From Bacteriovorax sp. PP10 (lineage in GTDB: Bacteria > Bdellovibrionota > Bacteriovoracia > Bacteriovoracales > Bacteriovoracaceae): 64,000 bases of DNA. The stretch is taken from contig NZ_JAYGJQ010000001.1 of assembly GCF_035013165.1 (NCBI RefSeq), positions 1,975,302 to 2,039,301 of the forward strand. Direction: 5' to 3'. The position numbers and the translations under genes are program-made. Shown here piece after piece: positions 53,549 through 61,333 of this stretch (position 1 is its first letter; each line of letters begins with the position of its first letter). The notes under the pieces are model-generated. The model was not told the DNA's origin. It worked only from the letters and a program-made list of their open reading frames with translations, and made no database searches.

Positions 53549-55614
53549 TATTCCGGTTGTGCTGGTGTTAAAACTTTTACGAATTCTTCAAAGCCTTCGC
53601 CTTTTAATTCACAGGCAGTCATTGTACAAATTTCATAAATCTCATTGTTGTCATTATGGTAATCAAGCACAAATCTTGGAAGGAAAAATGGAATGAACTT
53701 AATGAAGTCTTCTCTTTGTGCCCAAGCTTTTGGAAGTTTCATTACTCTAAAAGCTTCAGCTGGATAAGTCAGAGCACGTAGTGCTTCACCGGCACTTACT
53801 GGATTCACTTTTAAAACTGTATGAGTAACCATGTCTTTTAAGTTTGTAATCGTGTCCGTGTAGTCACGATCAGAAAATAAGACAGCTGCTCTTCTCATCA
53901 ATTGAAGGTAAGTTGCAACAGGTGACTTAAATGAAGCATCAAAAACAGTGTAGTCTTGATTTGGATATTGCTCCATATGCTCAGCAAGTTTCGCCCTTGT
54001 CGTCATATTGTTATCATTTAAGAATTCTTTCGTACAAAATCCGATAGCATCTTTGAAGTTTTGTTTGAAAACATCATTAGCTGATATTTCATAAAGTCTT
54101 AGTTGAGACTCAGCAAAGAAGACGAAGTCCTCTAGATAAGGGTGAGAGAACTCCACAGTTGTCGTGTGTCTCATTTTCATTCCTTCATCAGATACAACCA
54201 GGAATGTTTTAAAGATTCCTTCAATCGTCGTATTGATCAGGTTTGAGGCCATTCTCTTGATCACATCAATTTGTGAGTATTGAACAACGTCTACGAGTGC
54301 AGACACCATCATAAAGTTCCAGCTCGCTACACCTTTGTTGTCAGTTGTAGGCGGCATGCGGTCTTTTCTTTCATTTAAAATAGCACGGCGGACTTTTCTG
54401 ATAATGTCCCAGTTTGCTTGCTGGTAGTATTCTTCTTTTAAATCCGGGTTAAGTGAAATGACATTCAGGTTGTGTTCGAAATTTCCCTTCTCAGTAATCT
54501 GGAACCATTTCTTAATTTTCTCAACGTTTTTACCAAGAGTTTCTTCAGCATCATCGTGAGCGTTTAATAAATCTTCAAACTCAGTTTCTGAGAATGTGAA
54601 ATACAATCCTTCAACACCTTCACTGTCAGCATCCTGAGCAGAGAAGAAGTGCCTCATTCCATCTTTATCATCCGATAACATTTCTTGTTCTAGGTAATCA
54701 AGCGTGTTGATCATAGTGTCGAATACAAGCGGAGATGGATATACCAGACTTAATTTCGTCATGGCCTTTAAAAATCCCGCTTGGTCATAAAGCATTTTTT
54801 CAAAGTGAGGGACTAACCATTTTTCATCTGTGGAATAACGGTGAACACCACCACGAGCGTGATCGTTCATTGCACCCATAAGCATTTTTTCCATTGAGTT
54901 CACAATGAATTCGCCTTGCTCTTTAGAAACCATTCCTTCAAGCATCTGCTCTAATGCCCACTCATAATAAGCGTACATTGGAAATTTCGGAGCGACTCCG
55001 TATCCACCCCATGTTTCATCACGGAATTCTTTAACTGCATCTAGTACAGCATTAGGAGGAGGGAAGTGGCCTTCAAACTGCACGTCACCTGGAGGAGTGT
55101 TTCCTTTCTTGATAACCTCAGTGACTTGAACAGCATTATTTAACACTTGTTCTTGTTCCTGATCATAAGCACGTTTTAATTCCTTAATTAATCCAGGAAA
55201 ATTCGGCTGATCGTTTTTAGAAGTTAATGGATAATATGTTCCAACGTAAAATGGTCTCGTGTCTGGAAGTAAAAATGCAGACAGCGGCCATCCACCATTG
55301 CTACCAAATAGCTGAGCAGCTTTCTGATAATAATTATCGATATCCGGAAATTCTTCGCGATCCACTTTAATACATGTGAAGTGTTCATTTAAAAAATCCG
55401 CTACACCTTGATCTTGAAATGAATCGTGGGCCATAACGTGGCACCAATGACAAGAAGAGTATCCAATCGATAGAAAGATCGGTTTATTATTTTTTTGGGC
55501 GTAATCAAGAGCTTCAGGCCCATACGACCACCAGTGAATGGGGTTGTTGCCATGTTGTCTTAAATAAAGTGATTGTGAGGTTTTCAAACGATTAAAGTTT
55601 AGTGATGAACTCAT
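53548..55614 (-). CDS. DUF255 (YyaL/SPATA20-like) thioredoxin-domain protein
   Basis: 688 aa. The N-terminus LYLRQHGNNPIHWWSYGPEAL and thioredoxin-like site SSCHWCHVM (C55, C58) are the family signature, followed by an alpha/alpha-toroid (glycosidase-like) region (GGWPLSAFL, APKFPMYAYYEWALEQM, VPHFEKMLYDQA). The function is unsettled; redox chaperone or sugar-modifying roles have been suggested. No signal peptide. It is the first gene of a pair with the CoA-transferase. Confidence 0.92.
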   Translation of the reverse strand: MSSSLNFNRLKTSQSLYLRQHGNNPIHWWSYGPEALDYAQKNNKPIFLSIGYSSCHWCHVMAHDSFQDQGVADFLNEHFTCIKVDREEFPDIDNYYQKAAQLFGSNGGWPLSAFLLPDTRPFYVGTYYPLTSKNDQPNFPGLIKELKRAYDQEQEQVLNNAVQVTEVIKKGNTPPGDVQFEGHFPPPNAVLDAVKEFRDETWGGYGVAPKFPMYAYYEWALEQMLEGMVSKEQGEFIVNSMEKMLMGAMNDHARGGVHRYSTDEKWLVPHFEKMLYDQAGFLKAMTKLSLVYPSPLVFDTMINTLDYLEQEMLSDDKDGMRHFFSAQDADSEGVEGLYFTFSETEFEDLLNAHDDAEETLGKNVEKIKKWFQITEKGNFEHNLNVISLNPDLKEEYYQQANWDIIRKVRRAILNERKDRMPPTTDNKGVASWNFMMVSALVDVVQYSQIDVIKRMASNLINTTIEGIFKTFLVVSDEGMKMRHTTTVEFSHPYLEDFVFFAESQLRLYEISANDVFKQNFKDAIGFCTKEFLNDNNMTTRAKLAEHMEQYPNQDYTVFDASFKSPVATYLQLMRRAAVLFSDRDYTDTITNLKDMVTHTVLKVNPVSAGEALRALTYPAEAFRVMKLPKAWAQREDFIKFIPFFLPRFVLDYHNDNNEIYEICTMTACELKGEGFEEFVKVLTPAQPE

Positions 55615-55778
55615 ATGTTGGCCTTTGTGATAAAAAAGTAAGACCTTAATTATAGGCGCATGATTTTGATAAAGGGAAGTAATTATTGATAATGCACCGA
55701 CGCCTCCCCCAATGAAAATATTTCCCGATGACGGCTTATGTCTAGACTTGAGTCAGGTATCTTGGGTAGAGATAGGGC

Positions 55779-56615
55779 ATGAAATTTTTAAAAGGCCTAT
55801 GCATCTCTATCGTCTTGGGTAGTCTTTGGGGACTCGCCGGATATGTAGCAGACGTACGCATTCAAAGATTAGAAAGAATTGGGCTGCTTCCGTATGGCCC
55901 ACTTCCGGCCGTGGCGCCGGTAAGTTATTCTTATGAAGGGCTACCAATGGCCTTCGATTCGTCGCTACCATTAAAGCGCGCGAGTGAATTACCTAAAAAA
56001 GAATTCGAAGCCTTACTTATGTCTTCTTTAACTCCAGCAGTTCAAACAGAAATTAAACCTTATATTGGTGCGATTTTAAATTTATCTGTTGAGTATCAAA
56101 TGGATCCATTTTGGATTGTTTCAATCATTATGGTTGAAAGTAATTTTAAACTGACAGCATTAAGTCATAAAAATGCACGTGGCCTAATGCAAATAAAGCC
56201 TGATACGGCACAACATCTTTATCAATTAATGCAAATAACGTTAACTGAAGATCAAGTTTCAGAAAATCTTTATCATCCAGAAAAAAATATTGAAGTCGGT
56301 GTTTTTTATTTAAAGAAGCTACTACAAAACTTCCGCATGAATTACCGTTTCGCGACAGTTGCGTATAACATCGGTCCACAAAAACTGAGAAACCGTCTAA
56401 CTGAAAAAAGCCTAGACGTAGATAACTTCTCTTATCTAGTTAAAGTTAAAGATAGATACATGCTTCTTTCACAAAATTTTTCAAAAATTATTAAACATCG
56501 TCCAATGCCTTTTGAAGGTACATACGTGTATTCTGAGCAAGGTTTAAAGATGGAAGAGCGTATAGTAAACCTATTCCCTCAATCTACTTCAGAGAATCTG
56601 ACGGCAAAATTCTAG
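55779..56615 (+). CDS. Membrane-anchored lytic transglycosylase (SLT domain)
   Basis: 278 aa. An N-terminal hydrophobic helix (about 5-24) anchors it to the envelope. The SLT fold has catalytic Glu120 in IIMVESNFKLTA, then ALSHKNARGLMQIKP and VAYNIGPQKLRNR, the classic ES, GLMQ and AYN motifs. It cleaves peptidoglycan glycan strands with anhydro-muramic acid ends. GGGC precedes the ATG. Upstream there is no clear promoter. Confidence 0.9.
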   Translation: MKFLKGLCISIVLGSLWGLAGYVADVRIQRLERIGLLPYGPLPAVAPVSYSYEGLPMAFDSSLPLKRASELPKKEFEALLMSSLTPAVQTEIKPYIGAILNLSVEYQMDPFWIVSIIMVESNFKLTALSHKNARGLMQIKPDTAQHLYQLMQITLTEDQVSENLYHPEKNIEVGVFYLKKLLQNFRMNYRFATVAYNIGPQKLRNRLTEKSLDVDNFSYLVKVKDRYMLLSQNFSKIIKHRPMPFEGTYVYSEQGLKMEERIVNLFPQSTSENLTAKF

Positions 56616-56718
56616 AACAATCTCTTTTAATTCCTTACAAGTACTTCATAGCGTCTTTTTTTATCATGCAGGTCTGCTAGATTTATACGATTGAATTTTT
56701 TTATGGATATACTACCTT

Positions 56719-57438
56719 ATGTCTCAAACACCGAATTTAGAATCTTCTGAGTATTCTCAGGTTATTGCCATTGATGGACCTTCTGGTTCAGGCAAATCAA
56801 CTGTTGCTAAAGAATTAGCTCGTGCACTTAATGTTTTATATATTGATACCGGAGCGATGTTCCGCGCACTTGGTTTTTTTGCTGATCAACAGAAGATTGA
56901 TTTAACTGAAGGCCCAGGCCTTACAAGTTTTTTAAATTCAATCCAAGTAGATTACGGAGTATCACCAACAGTTCTTATCCGTATTAATGGAACAGACCTG
57001 ACTGAAAAAATCCGTGAGCACCATGTTTCAAAACTGGCCTCAATTATTTCTCAACTCCCATCTGTGAGAAAATACCTTCTGGATTTTCAACGTGCACTTG
57101 CTTTAGATAAAGTGTGTGTCATGGAAGGACGAGATATTGGTACAGTTGTTTTCCCAAATTCATTTTGCAAATTTTTTATCACGGCTTCAGTTGATATCCG
57201 TGCCATCAGAAGATTAAAACAACTTCAAGAAGGCGGAGACAACAGCATCACTCTTGAGCAAATTAAGGATGACGTAAGAAAGCGCGATGAAACAGATATG
57301 AATAGAGTTGTGGCGCCATTAAAAAAAGCAGACGATGCGATGTTGCTTGATACAACAGACCTGAATCTTGCCGACACCATCAACATTCTTTCAAATGAAG
57401 TAAAATTCAGAGCAGCACATCTCGGTTTTAAATTATGA
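56719..57438 (+). CDS. cmk: Cytidylate kinase
   Basis: 239 aa. P-loop DGPSGSGKSTVAKELARAL (about 18-37), DTGAMFRALG, the GRDIGTVVFP segment and the RDETDMNRVVAPLKKADDA region match Cmk, which phosphorylates CMP and dCMP. 239 aa is slightly longer than E. coli's 227. There is no SD before the ATG. The downstream gene overlaps by 4 bp (ATGA), so cmk leads an operon with LPS-core genes. Confidence 0.95.
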   Translation: MSQTPNLESSEYSQVIAIDGPSGSGKSTVAKELARALNVLYIDTGAMFRALGFFADQQKIDLTEGPGLTSFLNSIQVDYGVSPTVLIRINGTDLTEKIREHHVSKLASIISQLPSVRKYLLDFQRALALDKVCVMEGRDIGTVVFPNSFCKFFITASVDIRAIRRLKQLQEGGDNSITLEQIKDDVRKRDETDMNRVVAPLKKADDAMLLDTTDLNLADTINILSNEVKFRAAHLGFKL

Positions 57439-58529
57439 AAGTATTGATCAATAGATCAGATGCGATAGGGGATTCGATTCTCACGTCAGGAATGGCGAAG
57501 ATGATTAAAGATAAACACCCTGAAGCTAAGATTGTTTTTTTGATCGCTGCCAAGTCTGCTGATGTTTTTAAACATCATCCATACATCGACGAAGTTCGAA
57601 TTTATCACCGCAATGCCCGCTTCTATTTAAAAATCAGAGAAATCTTAAAACTTTTTACAGAACTTAGACCAACACACTATTTTTATGTTGGTGGTGGGTA
57701 TCTTCCTAATTTCGTCGCATGGCTTACTCGAGTTCCTTTTAGAGGAGGACTGAAGTCCAGATGGCACACTTATTTATTCTTAAATAAGGGAACCAGACAA
57801 AAGCGCTCGATGGTGTCGATGCATGAGATGGAGTACAACCTTAATCTACTTGCTCCCATGGGGATTGATTACAGCTATCAGGACAAACAAAAATTTTCTC
57901 CCGATATCATTTTAACTCCAGAAGAAATTACAAATGGCATGGAGCAATTCAATCATGACCTAAAAGATGCAGGGATTATTCCCGGCAGAAAAATGATTTT
58001 TATCCATCCAGGTATGACCGGCCATACATTAAACTGGTCATCAAGAAACTACGGACGCTTAATTTTAAAACTGGAACAAAAATTTCCGGAAAAATTCCTC
58101 TTCGTCGTTTCACACACTCCAAGTGATCATTTATACCTTCAAGGCATGAAAGAGATCCTGGATAAAAAAGAAAACGAATTCCTAAAAGATAGAATCTACT
58201 ATTTTAATGGAATCAAAAACGGTCTTCGCCAGTACATGAGCGTTTTAAGTCAGGCCGCTTTATTTGTCGGACCGAGTACGGGAACCACTCATATTGCTTC
58301 TGTTCTAGGAGTCCCGGTTGTTGGTCTTTATTCACCAATAAAAATTCAATCGGCCCTTCGTTGGGGACCGGTTTCTAAGAATCTTGATAAAACAAAAATT
58401 CTAGTCCCCGATGTTATTTGTGGGGAAATAAAAAAATGTGCTGAAAGGGCATGTCCATATTATGAATGTATGGGCAAGATTGAAGTTGAAGACGTGGTAA
58501 AGCAGGCCACCGCAATTATGGAATTATAA
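57435..58529 (+). CDS. Family 9 glycosyltransferase (heptosyltransferase-like)
   Basis: 364 aa. The start LINRSDAIGDSILTSGMAKMIK, the middle FIHPGMTGHTLNWS and the acceptor-side VGPSTGTTHIASVLGVPVVGLYSP are GT9 signatures for transfer of heptose to LPS core. The end has a Cys cluster (DVICGEIKKCAERACPYYECMG), unusual for GT9 and possibly a metal or disulfide site. It overlaps cmk by 4 bp and the next gene by 1 bp. Confidence 0.85.
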   Translation: MKVLINRSDAIGDSILTSGMAKMIKDKHPEAKIVFLIAAKSADVFKHHPYIDEVRIYHRNARFYLKIREILKLFTELRPTHYFYVGGGYLPNFVAWLTRVPFRGGLKSRWHTYLFLNKGTRQKRSMVSMHEMEYNLNLLAPMGIDYSYQDKQKFSPDIILTPEEITNGMEQFNHDLKDAGIIPGRKMIFIHPGMTGHTLNWSSRNYGRLILKLEQKFPEKFLFVVSHTPSDHLYLQGMKEILDKKENEFLKDRIYYFNGIKNGLRQYMSVLSQAALFVGPSTGTTHIASVLGVPVVGLYSPIKIQSALRWGPVSKNLDKTKILVPDVICGEIKKCAERACPYYECMGKIEVEDVVKQATAIMEL

Positions 58530-59551
58530 TGAAAAATTTAATTACGCTAAAACGTTTCACAGAAATCACTAACAAGTTCAGTTCAATCGCTCCCATCGTT
58601 GTCGTCGGTGACGTCGGAATTGATAAGTACACTTTTGGTGAAGTAAAAAGAATTTCTCCAGAAGCTCCTGTTCCTGTTTTAGAAGTAACTAAAGAATGGC
58701 TTAAATTAGGTCTCGCGGCCAACATCTCCCACAACCTGAAAACATTGGGAGTTCAATCAACTCTATGTGGTGTGGTTGGAGAAGATAACAACGCCAACGT
58801 TTTCGATACACTTTTAGAAGACGAAAAATTAAACACATGGGGAATCGTCAGAACAAAATCCCGCCCGACAATTTTCAAAGAAAGAGTGACGACTAATACT
58901 CAACAGATCTGCCGTATCGATTACGAATCATCTGAAGACATCAATGAAGAAACAGAAAAAAAATTAATCGCGCGTTTTGATGAGTTTGCAAAAACTCACG
59001 GTGCCGTCATTATCGAAGACTATGCAAAAGGATCACTGACAAAAAACGTGATCGCTTATTTAATTGCAAAGTTTAAAGAAGAAAAAAAACTCGTAGCTGT
59101 AGACCCGGGTAAATCAACACCACCATTGTTTTACAAAGGGGCCAATCTTTTAAAGCCAAATCTTTTAGAAGCAAAGGCCATGGTTGCCAGCCTTGGTTAC
59201 AAAGAAAATAACTTAGAGGCCATGGCCTCTATCCTGGTTGATAAACTTGAACTCGATATGCTGGTGATCACTTTAGGTGGCGACGGTATGGCCTTACTAG
59301 ATGTAAAAAACCAACCGAAAATGAAAATCATCCCAACGGTTGCCAATGAAGTCTTCGACGTCTCAGGTGCCGGTGATACAGCTATCAGTGCACTGACATC
59401 ATCACTTTTAGCTGGAGCAACTCTGGAAGAAGCCGCATGGATCGGAAACTGTGCTTCTGGTGTAGTTGTTGCCAAGAAGGGAACAGCGACAGTTGATCTA
59501 AAAGAACTGCACCATTTCTACAATCAGCTAGCAGCGAAAATGTCTCACTAG
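58529..59551 (+). CDS. hldA: D-glycero-beta-D-manno-heptose-7-phosphate kinase (HldA/HldE kinase domain)
   Basis: 340 aa, PfkB/ribokinase fold. GDVGIDKYTFGEVKRISPEAPVPVLEV is the family's sugar-binding start, and VFDVSGAGDTAIS (about 276-288) the catalytic Asp/anion hole. In E. coli HldE fuses this kinase to an adenylyltransferase; here only the kinase domain is present, so the transferase must be separate. It makes heptose-1,7-bisphosphate for LPS core, fitting the heptosyltransferase immediately upstream. Confidence 0.88.
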   Translation: MKNLITLKRFTEITNKFSSIAPIVVVGDVGIDKYTFGEVKRISPEAPVPVLEVTKEWLKLGLAANISHNLKTLGVQSTLCGVVGEDNNANVFDTLLEDEKLNTWGIVRTKSRPTIFKERVTTNTQQICRIDYESSEDINEETEKKLIARFDEFAKTHGAVIIEDYAKGSLTKNVIAYLIAKFKEEKKLVAVDPGKSTPPLFYKGANLLKPNLLEAKAMVASLGYKENNLEAMASILVDKLELDMLVITLGGDGMALLDVKNQPKMKIIPTVANEVFDVSGAGDTAISALTSSLLAGATLEEAAWIGNCASGVVVAKKGTATVDLKELHHFYNQLAAKMSH

Positions 59552-59600
59552 GCACTCCCTAGAGACCTTCTACAAACGCTTTTCAAAAAACAAATAATTC

Positions 59601-59629
59601 TTGACATTTTCAATGCGCCGCGCTATTCT
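59601..59629 (+). promoter_or_regulatory. Consensus sigma-70 promoter of the non-coding RNA
   Basis: TTGACA (6/6), 17-bp spacer, TATTCT (4/6). The start should be about 59636. It is the best -35 match in the window. Confidence 0.85.
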
Positions 59630-59635
59630 CTGGAT

Positions 59636-60070
59636 GTCTTACGGCTTATGGGCCCTAAGATAAACCCGTGGAAAAGGGCGATGATTTTCGAAAGGGGATC
59701 AGAGCAAAGCTTAAGACCTAAGGGACATTATCATGGTGTTCTAGCGGTTTATTAGGTTGCCGAAACGGTAAAAGATCGCTTTCTTCGTTAGACGAACGGG
59801 TCGACGGCCTTGCGGCGAGCATGGTTGTTGGAAGAAGGTATCAGATCTTTGGGAGGAGTCTTTGGATCCGTAAAGTAGCTCTGGTTTTTGTCCTACACGA
59901 CATTCATTTTGGAGTTTTGTGCAGACACCTCAGGAGGACTTGTTCAAACAGTAGGAGTTAGAGGCTTACTCGAAATAGCTCTCAAAAAAAGTTAATTCCA
60001 TTAAACTTTAATATTTAGATTACAAATTAAAATATATGAAAGGGCAGATGCATAATCTGCCCTTTTTTTA
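59636..60070 (+). ncRNA. Putative long non-coding RNA with c-di-GMP-I (GEMM) riboswitch-like 5' domain (merRNA-like)
   Basis: About 435 nt from promoter to terminator with no ORF. Its 5' part (59640-59772) has GGGC (59676), a 7-bp helix GATTTTC/GGGGATC capped by GAAA (59683-59700), GAGCAAAGC (59702), and CCTAAG (59717), half of a GAAA-tetraloop receptor, then AGCGG...GGTTGCCG. The order matches the GEMM-I core: GGGCAAA, GAAA-capped stem, GACGCAAAGC, receptor CCUAA, AGCGGGGUUACCG. GEMM-I RNAs bind c-di-GMP. The known Bdellovibrio merRNA is a similar stand-alone, abundant RNA. The 3' part (59780-60030) has purine-rich repeats such as CCTCAGGAGG. It is not 6S, tmRNA, SRP or RNase P by core motifs. 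Confidence 0.6.
60039..60070 (+). terminator. Terminator of the non-coding RNA
   Basis: An 11-bp stem AAAGGGCAGAT/ATCTGCCCTTT with a GCATA loop is followed by seven T. It lies 96 bp before the pheS ATG, so it may also attenuate pheS transcription. Confidence 0.9.
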
Positions 60071-60165
60071 TTGTATTTTTTTAGCTCCTGTTGCCTTGCC
60101 AAATTCACGGCGTCATGAAAAAATTTTGTCTTAAAAATTCCACCAATTTTCAAAGGTAAAATTTC

Positions 60166-61233
60166 ATGAGTCACGATCTGGAAAAAGTAAAACAGGACTT
60201 TCTTGGTAAGCTTTCAACGCTTAACAAAGAGGCCGACATATTAAATCTCAAATCAGAGTACGTTGGTAAATCCGGCGTTGTTTCTGAAATGCTAAAATCT
60301 CTTAAGGATATGAACCCTGAAGAGCGCAAAGCTTTCGGCCCTAAAGCAAATGAGCTAAAAGATTTCATCAACGATCAAGCTGGTCTTCAACTTTCAAAAA
60401 TCGAAGTCGTTGAAATTAACAAAAAATTAGCAGCAGATAGAATCGACATCAGCTTAACTGACAACATTCAAACAAAAACTATTAAGAGCGGTGGTTTTCA
60501 CCCGAGAACAATCATCCAGCAAGAAATCGAAGACATCTTCCTTTCAATGGGATTCGATGTTCTAGACGGCCCTCATATAGAGGACGAATTCCACAACTTC
60601 GAAGCTCTAAACATTCCAGCTGATCACCCAGCTCGCGATATGCAAGATACTTTCTGGTTCCACGATCCACACAACACACCAGAAGGAACAAAAAAATTCT
60701 TATTAAGAACTCACACAAGTAATATTCAGGTGCGCGGAATGCTTTCTCGCAAACCACCATTCAGATTTATTGCTCCAGGTGTAGTTTTCCGTTCAGAGAG
60801 AACAGACGCTTCTCACGAAATGGTTTTCACTCAGCTTGAAGGAATGATGGTTGGAAAAGACATCTCTGTCGCTAATCTAATTTACTTTATGAAAACAATA
60901 TTAAGAGAAATCTTTAAAAAAGACGTTGAAGTTCGCCTTCGTCCAGGATTCTTCCCATTCGTTGAACCTGGTTTCGAGTTAGATATCAGCTGCCTTATCT
61001 GCGGTGGAAAAGGCTGTTCAGTTTGTAAGCAAATCGGTTGGGTAGAATTACTTCCATGCGGAATGATTCATCCAAACGTTTTAAAAGCTGGTGGAATTGA
61101 TCCAAACGAATACAACGGATTCGCTTTTGGTCTGGGCCTTGATCGCTTAGTCATGATGAGATACGGAATCGATGATATCCGTCACCTTCAAAGCGGCGAC
61201 CTACGTTTCAACTCACAATTTAAATTATTTTAG
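60166..61233 (+). CDS. pheS: Phenylalanyl-tRNA synthetase alpha subunit
   Basis: 355 aa. A helical N-terminal domain (1-90) that contacts tRNA is followed by the class II catalytic core: GFHPRTIIQQEIEDIF, HTSNIQVRGML, RFIAPGVVFRSERTDASHEMVFTQ (motif 2) and FGLGLDRLVMMRYGI (motif 3). A Cys motif (CLICGGKGCSVCKQ, about 280) may bind zinc. Charges tRNA-Phe with pheT. AAAGG precedes the ATG. Confidence 0.97.
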   Translation: MSHDLEKVKQDFLGKLSTLNKEADILNLKSEYVGKSGVVSEMLKSLKDMNPEERKAFGPKANELKDFINDQAGLQLSKIEVVEINKKLAADRIDISLTDNIQTKTIKSGGFHPRTIIQQEIEDIFLSMGFDVLDGPHIEDEFHNFEALNIPADHPARDMQDTFWFHDPHNTPEGTKKFLLRTHTSNIQVRGMLSRKPPFRFIAPGVVFRSERTDASHEMVFTQLEGMMVGKDISVANLIYFMKTILREIFKKDVEVRLRPGFFPFVEPGFELDISCLICGGKGCSVCKQIGWVELLPCGMIHPNVLKAGGIDPNEYNGFAFGLGLDRLVMMRYGIDDIRHLQSGDLRFNSQFKLF

Positions 61234-61244
61234 TTGGCGGAAAT

Positions 61245-61268
61245 AATGCTCCAGTGGAGCATTATTAC
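61245..61268. repeat. Palindromic hairpin (dispersed repeat copy 3) between pheS and pheT
   Basis: AATAATGCTCC-AGT-GGAGCATTATT with flanking GCGGAA and ACTTCGC. The extended palindrome contains GCGAAGT in reverse, as in copies 1 and 2. It lacks a T-run, so it may mark the message end or regulate pheT. Confidence 0.7.
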
Positions 61269-61333
61269 TTCGCTTGAATGTATAAAAATATGGAACTGCT
61301 TTTTAAGAGTTCCGCAAACATAAAAGGTTCTAC

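Larger units (their letters stand above)
59552..60165. other. 614-bp intergenic region holding a stand-alone RNA
   Basis: It contains a consensus promoter at 59601, a long structured RNA with riboswitch-like 5' part, a terminator at 60039 and a 95-bp spacer before pheS. No ORF of note is found. Confidence 0.75.

Noticed and set aside
59636..60070. 6S RNA, tmRNA, SRP RNA or RNase P RNA
   Set aside because: No tmRNA tag or CCA end, no SRP GGTGCT/GGAAGCAGCC core, no RNase P GAGGAAAGTCC or ACAGAACCCGG motifs, and no long 6S-type rod with a central bubble.
60071..60165. T-box or Phe leader-peptide attenuator for pheS
   Set aside because: No T-box AGGGTGG core and no short ORF rich in Phe codons was found; the terminator upstream is explained by the ncRNA.
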